A DNA stretch of 64,000 nucleotides from Pezicula radicicola (Eukaryota; Ascomycota; Leotiomycetes; Helotiales; Dermateaceae): positions 11,418 to 75,417 of the forward strand of contig PDUO01000074.1 in the NCBI GenBank assembly GCA_003008705.1. The letters run 5' to 3'. Below the pieces are notes generated by a model. It had not been told where the DNA came from, ran no database searches, and worked only from the letters and a program-made list of their open reading frames with translations. Position numbers and translations under genes: made by a program. Positions 12,101 through 22,337 of this stretch are shown here, piece after piece (position 1 is the stretch's first letter; each line of letters opens with the position of its first letter).

Positions 12101-13659
12101 CGTGCATAAGGGTCAACAACAGGTGTCGAACGGGTGATGGTGGTGTAGTAAAGACCACGTAGGTAATACAAGTGTGCAAATAATTGATTTTCAAGTTTAA
12201 AGGCTGCCTGGCTGCCTGAACTATCCTTTTTTTGACGTTAGGTTGGCTGTGGGTTATCTCATAAATCAGACTCTATTTCGATAATTCACTCTATCGCTTA
12301 TTATAATCAACCAATCAGAGCGCAATAATGCGAATTCTTGATAGAGTCTAAGGAAAAATAGTTCTAACTTTAGTGTAAATCAACCTTAATTTTCGATTTA
12401 CAACCTCTATTTTCAACAATATACTTTACCTATTAAACCAGCTCTAAATATAATAATAGTAGGCTTATTTAAAAGCTCTCCTTCTACTCTATTTATCTAA
12501 TTAACTAAGAAGCTAATTTTTTATAGATAAACTAGGGCGCAGAGCCACGAACCAGAGCCTCTGCGCAGCCCGAACTAAGGCCTCCGTACACGGCCCATCT
12601 TTTATCCGAAACCAGGCAGAGCGTTATAGAGTCAGGTGACAGCTTATATGGCTGTTACATTACTACCGAACTCCATAGACAATTTGGCCATTCTCCCGTA
12701 ATTCCTGTAGGGCAGCTTTAACTAGAATCCACTATCGCCCTTCGCATCAATGCTAGTTAGTGGCTAGAAGTATAACTAGCGTTCCTAATAGTAGCACTGC
12801 CCTGCTTTTTCAACCAGAGTTATACGGCTTAAGAGATCTTGAACATACTCCTTGACCGATAGCGATCGATCCTAGTAAGGCAAGTTTTCTAGCGGTCCCG
12901 CCATACTTTCTTGTCTGCTCTCCATTTTTCCCGTGTAGTTTCCAGCCGCTGATTCGGGGTTGGCATCAACGTAGCAAGAAGATACAGGGTGCGTGGTATT
13001 TTCGATAAGGCGATGTGATTGGCTCCGTACGAAACTAGTGCAGCTGCTCTAGGATATCCGACAGCGTACAGCTTTGCGGTAACTTAAGAACTTATATTTG
13101 TAGTCACGGTGATCTCCATACTAGCGGTGCCGAAAACTAGATGCCCCGAAATGTGGCGGTTGAATAGTTGTCCAAGGTCAACCAATTGCCAAGCATGCCT
13201 CACCACTAGCTATACCATCCCTACACACTCTTGCCCGAATTGGGTCTAGATTTGGGTAAATAATCCTGTAAAGTCGATTTATTTATCATGGCCTCTCGTG
13301 GCCTGTTTGTCATCAACTTGAAGTTATGATTATCGCAGCAATAATAGTGGACCAGCGAACAATGTACAAAATGGGGTTACCAAAATTCAACCATACTCGG
13401 TAACCCTAACAATGTTACCACCAAGTATACCTCAAATTTTATTAAAATTACATAGATCAAGAGCTAGAGTTAAGGTATCTAAAACAATTGACTTTCTTTT
13501 CAACTATATCTTGTTACGTTGCGGTAGATGAAGAATTATAAAGGTCTGTCAGTTTCTTGAATTTGGCAACCACCTTACGTAGCATATTAGTACCATCTGG
13601 GGTATAGGTGATCACATGCAAGATATCAAGTAAGCCTATATTTGAATATATCGTGTGCT
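12101..13659. other. Gene-free region
   Basis: No coding region I can support. It holds the promoter of the O-fucosyltransferase-like gene at its left edge, a small inverted-repeat element (12268-12349), an AT-rich stretch (about 12360-12530) and otherwise ordinary unique-looking sequence. The right edge borders the transporter pseudogene. Confidence 0.6.
12268..12349. repeat. 82-bp inverted-repeat element
   Basis: The ends are imperfect inverted repeats: AGACTCTATTTCGATAATTC on the left, and AGACTCTATCAAGAATTC when the right end is read on the other strand. The interior has no coding capacity. The size suggests a miniature element or its footprint. I see no convincing target duplication. 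Confidence 0.4.
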
Positions 13660-14800
13660 TTATTCAGTTAGTGAATAATCTGCAGTGTACATGTAGTGAA
13701 CTGCGTAGTTGAAGGCCCAATTAAAGAGAAATTGGGCGAAGAATCCGAGAGATTGGGACTTAGTCCTGAAGCGCATGGTCGAAGTCTCGGAAGCTACTAC
13801 AAGATAGGCACTTCCAACGACAAGTCCATAGAAGAATTGCACCACCACAATGGCAGAGCCGACAACACTAGTAAAAGATAGGTGTCAGTCCAAACCTCAT
13901 CCTCGGATATGCAGACACAACATGACTTACAAAAAAGCTTTGAACCTTTAAAACATCCAGCAATCCCAATGGCGAGCCAAAGCACCGCGATAGCACCCGT
14001 ACTTCCGAGTAGAAGAACTTGCCGACCAAACTTTGTCATTGTGAACCAGGATATCATAAGTGCCAACATTGAAAGACTTAGAGATATGGTTGTAATCGTA
14101 GTCGATTTCGCCGGTGACAGCCCACCTAGTTGCATAAAGTATGTCCATTAGCAATCATGGCAATACCAACAAATTGTTGCAAGATATTGACGTAAATAAT
14201 AATTCGTGTTCGTCGCCAATTTGAACCACAGAAGCACTCAACCCATTTGGTTTTGCCATTTTGTTCCTGAATTCGTCTCGTGCTGGAAACTTGCTTCAAT
14301 AATTCGAATACCTGGCTCTGCAGTCTCTGCCGAAAGCAGGCGTGCATACATTCTAGTTGTTCTAGCTAAATGCCTAAGCTTCAAGAGACAAACAGGGCTT
14401 TCTGGTGAAATAAGGGAAAAGCGGATGCACGCTCCTCCAGGAACAGCTTCTACAGCGAGGAGAATCTATGTCTTGTCAATTTATGGACAAAAAGTAGTCG
14501 AGAAACAACGCTTAATGGCCTACACGATACGAGGATATGATATACCTATCACTTGACCTAGGACCCTGGACTTGTTTTTAGCAATGGGATGATGATCCAG
14601 ATTAAGCGAACATACCACGAAGAAAAGTGAACAGCGACAGCAGCGGGCCTCGCAATTTTAAAGGAGCAACCTTAGATACATATGTCTGGGAAGCTGGAAG
14701 AAGGAGACCTAGTGCTATTCCGATAACGATCTTTCCAGTCACGAATATTGCCCACTTCGATTCCAGAGATTCAGGACGATCGGCGTAGAGGCAAGGACTT
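13660..14800 (-). pseudogene. Decayed MFS sugar (maltose/alpha-glucoside-type) transporter
   Basis: Read leftwards from about 14790 there are clear sugar-porter pieces: GKIVIGIALGLLLPASQTYV (14.75-14.70 kb), a linker, FCGSNWRRTRIIIYVNILQQ (about 14.2 kb), SLSMLALMISWFTMTKFGRQ (about 14.05 kb) and FFAQFLFNWAFNYAVHYMYT (about 13.7 kb). The frame breaks repeatedly. Near 14140 a single missing base shifts AN-GTYFMQLGGL out of frame, and the 14.35-14.56 kb segment contains several stops. The first membrane segments are missing and the C-terminus ends early at 13660. Substrate cannot be assigned. Confidence 0.75.
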
Positions 14801-14895
14801 TGAGTTTTTAACTAACTATATAATATTCATGTCGCGTAAGCTTCGTAAAATAGAGCATGGAAATACAAGAGTGGAGCTTGAATTATAGTTGTCTA

Positions 14896-14926
14896 AAGAA
14901 GAAGAAGAAGAAGAAGAAGAAGAGGG
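14896..14926. repeat. GAA trinucleotide microsatellite
   Basis: About ten GAA units in a row. In the minus-strand frame of the neighbouring regulator pseudogene they would encode a leucine run just before a stop codon. Confidence 0.9.
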
Positions 14927-14929
14927 TAA

Positions 14930-16566
14930 AGCCCTAGCGAATTAACACTTTTAACTCTGATGAATTCCAAGTTGCTCTTGACAATACCTACCTTAAGACT
15001 TGCTCGCAAATCGAGTAACTCGTCGACGATACGAATAGTACGTGTAGCTGCAATTGCTAGTCGTTTAAACGTTGCTTGCAGGGAACTATCAACTTGGACT
15101 TGCTTCTCTAGTATCTCTGCTGTAACGGATCGGGTTAAACGACCATCTTCTTCAAGATATATGCAAGCGATTGAAAGGGGTCGGAGAACAAGCATTAGAG
15201 CATGTTCGTAGACTATGGACATTAGCGATTAACTTCATATTGGGTATAGACCTACTTAATTTTATGGAAATAGCTCGCAGGTCTATTCCACTGGTCACTA
15301 GGTCACCTTCTAATGACGCTGGGTTACCAGGAAGATTTCTGCGTCCAAAGTCTTGCATTGCTCGTCCAATCGCCTCATTATGCTGGCCTAGGGCTTGCAT
15401 CGAGCCAAAAGCCCCCGTTCTTAAGTTATGTATTTTGCTGGCTATCTTGACTAGACCGAGTATGACAGAGAAAGAAGCATCGTAACTTGGTGTCTCAATG
15501 CTTATATCCTCAAGGATCAAAGATAGTGAGCGGCCAAGTGCCAAGCATAGTAGACTAATATGAGATTAGCGCCTCCTTTTGCAGTGGCAAATATGTACTC
15601 TACTGTTCTTGTAGAAAAAGACACCAGAGTACCATCCGACTGTTTGGGGATGGCACTAATGATCCGGGTAAATAGACCTCTTGTTTTGTGAATTCCTGTA
15701 GCTTGCGCCAATCTGACGGCGGAACCAAGATGTAGAAGGCTGCATCATAATTTCCCGAGCATGTCTGGAAGTGGGCGTGAAAATATTTGTGAAGTTAGCA
15801 GAGAGCTATATTTGAACAGCTTCTGGGTTTATCTGCTGCTGAAATGGTCTCAAATTATTTTGAGCCGCGTCTATCAAGCGTTGTTCCATTCTTTTTGGCC
15901 GGCGAAGATGGCCCCAACAACCATAACCGCGAGTATTAATGTTTGACTATACGCATCTATTGAAGAGCCATCTTTTGTCTCCAAAAGACGCGATAGCCTG
16001 TGCCTTAAAAAGTCCGGCGGAGGCGATGGAAATATCAAGTACACTGATGAGAGGTACTGTTCCAAGAAGCTTGTTGCTAGTTCCAAAGTGATATCATTAA
16101 ACCCAGCCTTATCGAGGACAGTGGACTCTAAATTAAAGCAAACACCACGATAGTGAAAAGCGTCAAGTCCAGTGTTCCCATTTTGGACGTTATTGATACT
16201 TTCTAGCTGGGGTAATGAGCTCGGTGAAAGGACTCTGTAGATTTGCCGTAGAAATGAGAAGTCTGATGAAAAGCCGTAATACAAATTTAGCATTCGCGAA
16301 GGAATGACATCATTCGATATTTCAATCCCCGAGTAGACGCCCACAGAGACGTTCATCGCATGATCTTTTGGTCTAGGCACAGAGTTTCGAACGGTGCGAC
16401 GATTTGGTCTTTTTTTGCCACGGAAAAGGCAATCTCTGCTGTGCCGACGACAATGTAAACATGGAAGTGCACCATCGCACCCGATTCTTCTAGTCCGGCA
16501 CTCCTCGCATGCGATTTGGGTACGTTTGTAAGCCGATCCAGATAAGTTTGCTAGGGAGTCGTTCAT
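14930..16566 (-). pseudogene. Decayed Zn2Cys6 transcription factor
   Basis: The N-terminus (ATG at 16566) is intact, with a complete binuclear zinc cluster CEECRTRRIGC-DGALPC-LHC-RRHSRDC and a basic linker. The fungal-specific regulatory domain then falls apart. The frame stops at 15874; downstream, GNYDAAFYIL and LGSAVRLAQATGIHK lie in different frames (about 15.74-15.71 kb). Another shift near 15.22 kb separates SIVYEHALMLVLRPLS from its upstream part. No splice sites rescue these breaks, so I read it as a pseudogene that may still make a short DNA-binding fragment. It neighbours the dead sugar transporter, possibly a former regulator/transporter pair. Confidence 0.65.
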
Positions 16567-16697
16567 TATTAGCACTCTTGCACTTTTTCATAGCAATCTT
16601 GGGAAGGAATACAGCCTGTCGCCAGAAGGCGTTTCGTTTCGCATAAGCGGGTAAGGCCGATAGTAGCGGATTAGGTATAGAGGGTAGACTGCAGAAT

Positions 16698-17059
16698 GGG
16701 TACCCATTAGGTTTCTATTATATAATTATAAGACAGATTACTACTATAGACTTTTCTACGTGGTTTACAAGTACTCTTACGTGTTCTACACGTGTTTATA
16801 CATACTATATACATGTGATTTTATCTCTACTCTCCTCTCTGCTCTCTGCTCTACGAAGTACTCTCTACACTCTACCCGACGACTCTCTACTTTTAGCCAA
16901 GCTTCTCTTTTTCGAAAACATAGGTATCTAAAAGTAGAGAGTTGTTAGGAAGAGAGCAGAGAGTAGAGTAGAGGTAGAAGTAGTAACACGTAAAAACACG
17001 TAAAAAAAATATATGGTAGTAATCTGTGTTATAATTATAACAGAAACCCACAGGTACCC
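16698..17059. mobile_element. 362-bp element with long terminal inverted repeats
   Basis: The left end GGGTACCCATTAGGTTTCTA is matched on the other strand at the right end (GGGTACCTGTGGGTTTCTG). The match extends about 80 bp through AATTATAA, ACAGATTACTAC and TTACGTG. The interior contains a second inverted layer of CTCTACTCTCCTCTCTGC / GCAGAGAGTAGAG type around 16830-16970, so the whole element could fold into one long hairpin. No coding region. MITE-like; superfamily unknown. Confidence 0.7.
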
Positions 17060-17454
17060 GTTAAAGACCCACGGGTAACCCGCGAGTAGTGCCAAGGACC
17101 CATGGGTTGGCAAAGTGGTAGAGCGCCCTACTTATCTAGTTACACACGAAGGGGATTGGCCTGAGAGCCACCTCTAGCGGAGGAAAGTTCCGAGATTTGA
17201 GGACCTGAGTGCGGGTATAGAGAGGGAAGACAAACCGCAAAGCACATATTTTTAGGGTGTTGGATCTACCAAGAGATAAAGAAGAAGGAATTTGGCATTG
17301 GGAGACGGATAGACTTAAGGGCAATATCAAATAAGCCGAAACCAGTTACGAAGGTAATGAGATTCGTAGAATAGGCGCATCTCCTTAGGCAGTCTCGGAG
17401 CTATGGTGTGGTACAGACAGATGAAGTTGAATGAGATCAGAAAAGAAAGAAATT
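17060..17454. other. Repeat-like non-coding stretch
   Basis: Moderately AT-rich sequence between the long-hairpin element and the lyase gene. It begins with GGGTAACCCGCG / CCCATGGGTT phrases echoing the element ends and contains a tRNA A-box-like stretch (TGGCAAAGTGG near 17107). I find no gene; it may be a transposon relic. Confidence 0.4.
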
Positions 17455-19277
17455 CTAAAGCTTGCTAACAATTGGTTTTGTTCCTAGGCTTTCCCAGTCT
17501 ACCCCTTTGCCCCCTTTGCGGAACTGCTTTAGACCGTGCTGAGACTCTGAACCTTCAGTCATCATCTTGTCAAAAACACTTCTGATAACTTTAAATTGTT
17601 GCATTCCGCCAGCATCTGTCCACGCAGCTTTTATCAGCTCTTTAGACAAAGCTGATGCCCGAGGTGCTACAAAACGTAGCTCATCTAGGATATCATCCTC
17701 AGCAACTTGTAGAGCGCCATCACCATCACCAGTAACAACTTTACAAATGGCTCGTAACTTGTAAAGTTCTGATGGGGATACCTCTGTGGCTGTCAACATC
17801 GCATATCGGGCCAAGCTCAAGCCCCATTCCCGAATGATGTACTTCGAGATCACGGCTGGACAAAGGCCGAGCCTGACCTCACTGAGCTTGAAGCTTGCTG
17901 TTGAGCTGACGATCCTCAAATCACATACAAATGCAAGGCCGACTCCTCCTCCGAAGCAGGGTCCATTGACAAGAGCAATGGTGGTCTGAGGACATTGCTC
18001 AATGGCTTCAAATAGACCACGCAAGAGCTCAAACTGTTCGTCAGCTTTGAAAATAGTCTTGAGATCCATTCCAGAGCAGAAGTATTTGCCCTTGGCGCTT
18101 AAGAGTATTCGAAATATAGTTTTATCCATAGCATACTTAGTAAACACTGTAGTAAGCCCTACGATCATTGTTTTCGTCAGGGCATTGCCATTTTTGCTGC
18201 GTGTAAGGCAGACTTTCAGATTTGCTCCACTCTGCTGCACGTTGAATTCTGCCGTTGACTCAACGACTGTCCATTTTCGTCGAGGAGTTGACTTCAAGCG
18301 CCATGCGATTGGTTCTGCTTTAAGTTGTGTACGTCCACCTAACGCAGCTCCAACCCGACTACCATTTGGTTGCTGGAGTTGATCCGATATCCAACTTCCA
18401 GTTGCGACGAGTTTGTCCAGATCAACTCCTGTCGATACGCCCATTCTTTGCATAGTATAAACAATATCTTCAGTTGACAGGTTTCCTTTTGCGCCTTTGG
18501 CAAAAGGGCACCCTCCTAATCCGGCGACACTGCTATCAAATGTTCTGATTCCCATATCGTAACTTTTTACAACATTGGCAATTGCTTGTCCATACGTATC
18601 ATGGAAATGACCGGCAAGTCGGTCTTTTGGGACGAATTTAAATAGCTCATTTAAAAGCGTCTCAACATCGGCAGGGGTACCGACTCCGAGAGTATCTCCC
18701 AAGCTGACTTCATAACAACCAGCATCTAACAAAAATTTGGTGACTTTGACAACCTGATGCGGTTTTGTAGGTCCGTCGTATGGATCAAAGAATATGCATG
18801 ACACGTATCTTGAGGGCGTTAGAACGCTGAACAATGAGCTTCCATATTTTTTGTGAAAACCTACCCTCTTACTTTGATACCCTGAGGTTTGGCGGCCTCC
18901 AAGACTTCCTTAACGCGAATCAACGACTCGTCAACTGTGCAGTTGATATTCTTTTTGCTAAATCCTTCTGTCGCTGATACAAAAACAGCCACCTCTTTGA
19001 CATTGCTCTGAATTGCTAACTTCAATCCTTGGATATTAGGGACAAGTACCGGAAGATGCACGTTAGATCGAGTCTGTGACCCAATACCTGCAAGAACTTG
19101 CGTGGCGTCGGCCAATTGAGGGATCCATCGTGGCGAGACGAAAGAAGTAGCTTCGATCGTATTTAGGCCTGCAGCAGCAAGTTTCTCAATTAATTCAATT
19201 TTCGTATCTGTTGAAAGAATCTGAGATATGTTTTGAAGACCGTCCCGGGGGCCTACTTCCACAATCTTGACCGACAT
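17455..19277 (-). CDS. HMG-CoA lyase / methylglutaconyl-CoA hydratase fusion, PTS1
   Basis: Bifunctional 588-aa protein; exons 19277-18865 and 18808-17455. The N-terminal half is an HMG-CoA lyase TIM barrel: VGPRDGLQN (catalytic Arg11), GHFHDTYGQA (metal-binding His) and GGCPFAKGAKGN (catalytic Cys loop). The C-terminal half is an enoyl-CoA hydratase: FCSGMDLK and VNGPCFGGGVGLA form the oxyanion hole, and SEVRLGLCPAVIS resembles LiuC/AtuE methylglutaconyl- or isohexenylglutaconyl-CoA hydratases. The two domains catalyse consecutive last steps of leucine-type catabolism. No mitochondrial presequence is visible, and the last residues, SKL, form a canonical peroxisomal PTS1. It diverges from the carboxylase alpha gene at 19685 and shares a promoter with an inverted CGGTCCG site. 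Confidence 0.88.
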
Positions 19278-19463
19278 GTCCAAAATTGTTTTTCTGGCTG
19301 CAATGATGGCGAAATGCCAAACATGTTCTAGAAGTGTGGTAATGATATGGTATCCGATCTAGAACAATGATTGATATCCCGCTCATGATTCATGGAGGCC
19401 GTCAGTCTGCTTTGCTCGGCCGCGAGTCAGGGCATTGAAGCCTCGGGTAGCAGCATAGCATCA

Positions 19464-19480
19464 CGGTCCGCTACGGACCG
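19464..19480. promoter_or_regulatory. Inverted CGGTCCG operator candidate (3-bp spacer)
   Basis: CGGTCCG-CTA-CGGACCG, a perfect 7-bp inverted repeat with a 3-bp spacer. It lies in the 407-bp gap between the lyase/hydratase fusion and the carboxylase alpha gene. Inverted CGG triplets are the standard target of Zn2Cys6 dimers, and one such regulator is encoded in the cluster. Confidence 0.65.
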
Positions 19481-19684
19481 GTGGGAACGAAGCGAAACTA
19501 CACCCCGGCTCACTCATATGCGAGGTACCAGAGGCAAGCAATGCGTCTACTCGTACCCCACAATATAGATCATAGGAAAGTATCATGTCAAATACTCTTG
19601 AGATTGTCGCTGCTACAGTTCTATTTTAGATAATTGAAGAGCGCAGTTACAACCAAGGCGAAGAAACCTTCGTATTCTGTCATA

Positions 19685-22185
19685 ATGTCTCCTATATCTA
19701 TCACCACAAATAGTCAGTTAGCGAGCCAAATACCGCAGCAGTATCCAGAGCGCAGCGTTCAAAAACTGCCAGAAAAGCTATTTGATCAGTTAAACGATTC
19801 TAATGGACAGCCTGTAATCAAGAGAGTGCTGATTGCCAATCGTGGCGAGATAGCATGCAGAGTCATTGCGACATGCCGGAAGCTCAACATTGCCTCTATT
19901 GCTGTTTACACTGAACCGTGAGCTCGACAGCTTTCCAGCCCTATTCCACTTCATCCCAGTCATTATGCTGATTGATTTATAGTGATGCCCTGTCACGGCA
20001 TGTGAAGGAAGCAGATCAAGCTGTTCTAATCGGCTCAATCGATGGGCGAGATGGAAATCCACATCAAAATATTGAATTATTAATTCAGACAGCACTTCAC
20101 TACAAGGCTGACGCCATTCATCCCGGATATGGGTACTTGAGCGAGAATCCTAGGTTTTCTAGGAGCGTCAAAGAGGCAGGAATTTTATTTCTCGGCCCAT
20201 CAGCAGATAGTATGGCGGTTTTAGGCGATAAACGCCTAGCCAAAGAGTATCTCACAAAGCACGCACCCCAAGTACCACTGATTCCAGGCTACAATGGCTC
20301 CGATCAAAGCATTGAACGATTGCTGATAGAAGCAGACCGGATCAAATTTCCTATCCTCATCAAAGCATCGGCAGGCGGGGGTGGAAAGGGGATGAGGATC
20401 GTCCAGCATAGAGACCACCTCGAAGCCGAGTTAACGAGAGCTCAATCGGAAGCCCAAAGATCATTTGGCTCGTCCGACTGCATCCTAGAACGCTATATCG
20501 AAAGAAGTAAGCATATTGAGATACAGATTTTCGGTGATCAGCACGACATTGTAGTATCCTTATTAGACCGGGAATGTTCTATTCAACGGCGACATCAAAA
20601 GGTCATCGAAGAGGCTCCATCTCCATGGTTATCTGAAGACCTTCGCAGAAAGATAAGCGCAACCGCGATCTCAATTGGACAGCTTCTAGGCTATGAAAGT
20701 GCAGGGACTGTCGAATTCATCGTCGACGTGGAGACGGCAGAGTTCTTTTTCCTCGAAGTTAATACACGTATCCAGGTTGAGCACCCCATCACCGAAGAGA
20801 CAACTGGTCTGGATATTGTAGCGCTGCAAATATATGTCGCTAGCGGCGGCAAACTTGATGACTTGAATTACTTTGAGAATGGAAGAGCCCCTCAAGTTGG
20901 GTATGCGATCGAATGCCGACTTTGTGCTGAGGACCCTTCACGGGACTTCTTGCCTGACCTGGGCGTTATTCGACGCTGGACTCCAGCGACAGCAATTCTC
21001 CCTCCTATGAAAACACAACATGTCAGATTTGAGACAGGGATAGAGACTGGTTCTGAGGTATCTATATATTTTGATTCTTTGATCGCCAAGATTGTGGTCT
21101 GGGCACCGACAAGAGCTCAAGCTATAGCGAAGATGGTTCTGATGATCGCCAATACGGTGTGTATCGGAATCAGAAGCAACCAGGCTTTCCTTCAGTCCTG
21201 CTTAGTGCATCCTAATTTCCACGATCCTACCTACTCCACCAGCTTCATACCAGATCTGTTACCCACTCTGCTCCAGAATCCGTATGTTGCTGATGTACCT
21301 GGCTTCTTATGTCGACTTTCTTTCGCCCCTTCACTACTTCGGCGACAATCCATCCGATCCCAGCAGAGATTGAGTGGAAAGCGACAGGCCTTTTCATCCA
21401 TTAGGCCCGGATACAGTAACCAAAAGGCCGACATTGCAAATGTCACCGCAGATATCGTTCAAATTCGGGGCCCGTATAGCCAAACCTTCCTCGTCGAATG
21501 GCCATCCACAGCGCTTGATCAGACCACTCAGGAGGTCAAGATTGTTCCCTTGGCACAGGCAACAGATGCGACAGTTGCATCTACAGCACGTCCAACTGAG
21601 AAGCAGACACAACTGGGCGCACAGTTAGCCCGGAGCTACAACGTCATCAGCACCCAGATTCGCAGACTGAAGTATTCGCCTAGCAGCAACGCCTCACCAA
21701 GTAGAGTATCTCTCCAGGTTGTGAAACATCATTCTTTCTCCTCAGCAGACCACGCACATTGGGATCTCAGCGACATCAGCTTGACCATTGACCTGGAGCG
21801 ACAGCCTATTTACACAGCTGTTTCGGGCACTATGACTGGTAACGACGCTGGAGATTATCAGAAGGCCTATGTGCATGTTCCCGCGCTGGGAACTTACATT
21901 GAATTCCGACTCTTCTCGCTGCTGAATTATGGCGAGAGCTTGCGCGTCGGCACCGAGGCACCAGTGGCTGCAAGTGACAAGCATGCAAAGGCACCCATGC
22001 CTTGTAGGGTCTTGGAAGTGAGCAAGAAGGATGGGGAACGCATTGAAGCTGGTCAGGTAGGCATGATTGTTGAGAGCATGAAGATGGAGATGAAGGTTTT
22101 GGCTACCGTGGCGGGGATATTCACGGGACGTTTCAGTAAAGGGGATGCGGTCGAGGAAGGGTCAGTTTTGTTTAGCGTGACATAG
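19685..22185 (+). CDS. Biotin-dependent acyl-CoA carboxylase alpha subunit (MCC/GCC-like)
   Basis: 811-aa protein; exons 19685-19917 and 19983-22185. Order: biotin carboxylase N-domain ([16 protein letters not shown]), ATP-grasp ([14 protein letters not shown] glycine-rich loop; [29 protein letters not shown]), BC C-domain, linker, then a biotinyl domain with [10 protein letters not shown]. Lys778 is the biotin site, 33 residues from the end as is typical. It carboxylates the gamma-methyl carbon of a 3-methylcrotonyl-CoA-like substrate together with the beta subunit at 27799-29924. The N-terminal extension (about 45 aa) is not a convincing mitochondrial presequence. The C-terminus (SVT) is not a PTS1, so peroxisomal import would need piggy-backing. 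I choose ATG 19685, the first in-frame ATG. Length exceeds typical fungal MCC alpha (about 710 aa) because of the linker before the biotin domain. Confidence 0.88.
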
Positions 22186-22337
22186 GTAGCAGTGAGGAAT
22201 AACGTACAAATGTGTTTATTTCGACAAATGTTCTTCTCTTCTAGTTATTCTCACTAGTTGATTGTGATTGACTCAAATATGTACAGGTGCATCGGTGAAT
22301 ATCCCTACTCAACTCCACCCATTAAAAGTTTTCACGC

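Noticed and set aside
17100..17210. tRNA-like A box (TGGCAAAGTGG) with a possible B-box-like stretch about 80 bp on, suggesting a tRNA or SINE.
   Set aside because: No clover-leaf, no standard B box and no aminoacyl stem; kept only as repeat-like sequence.
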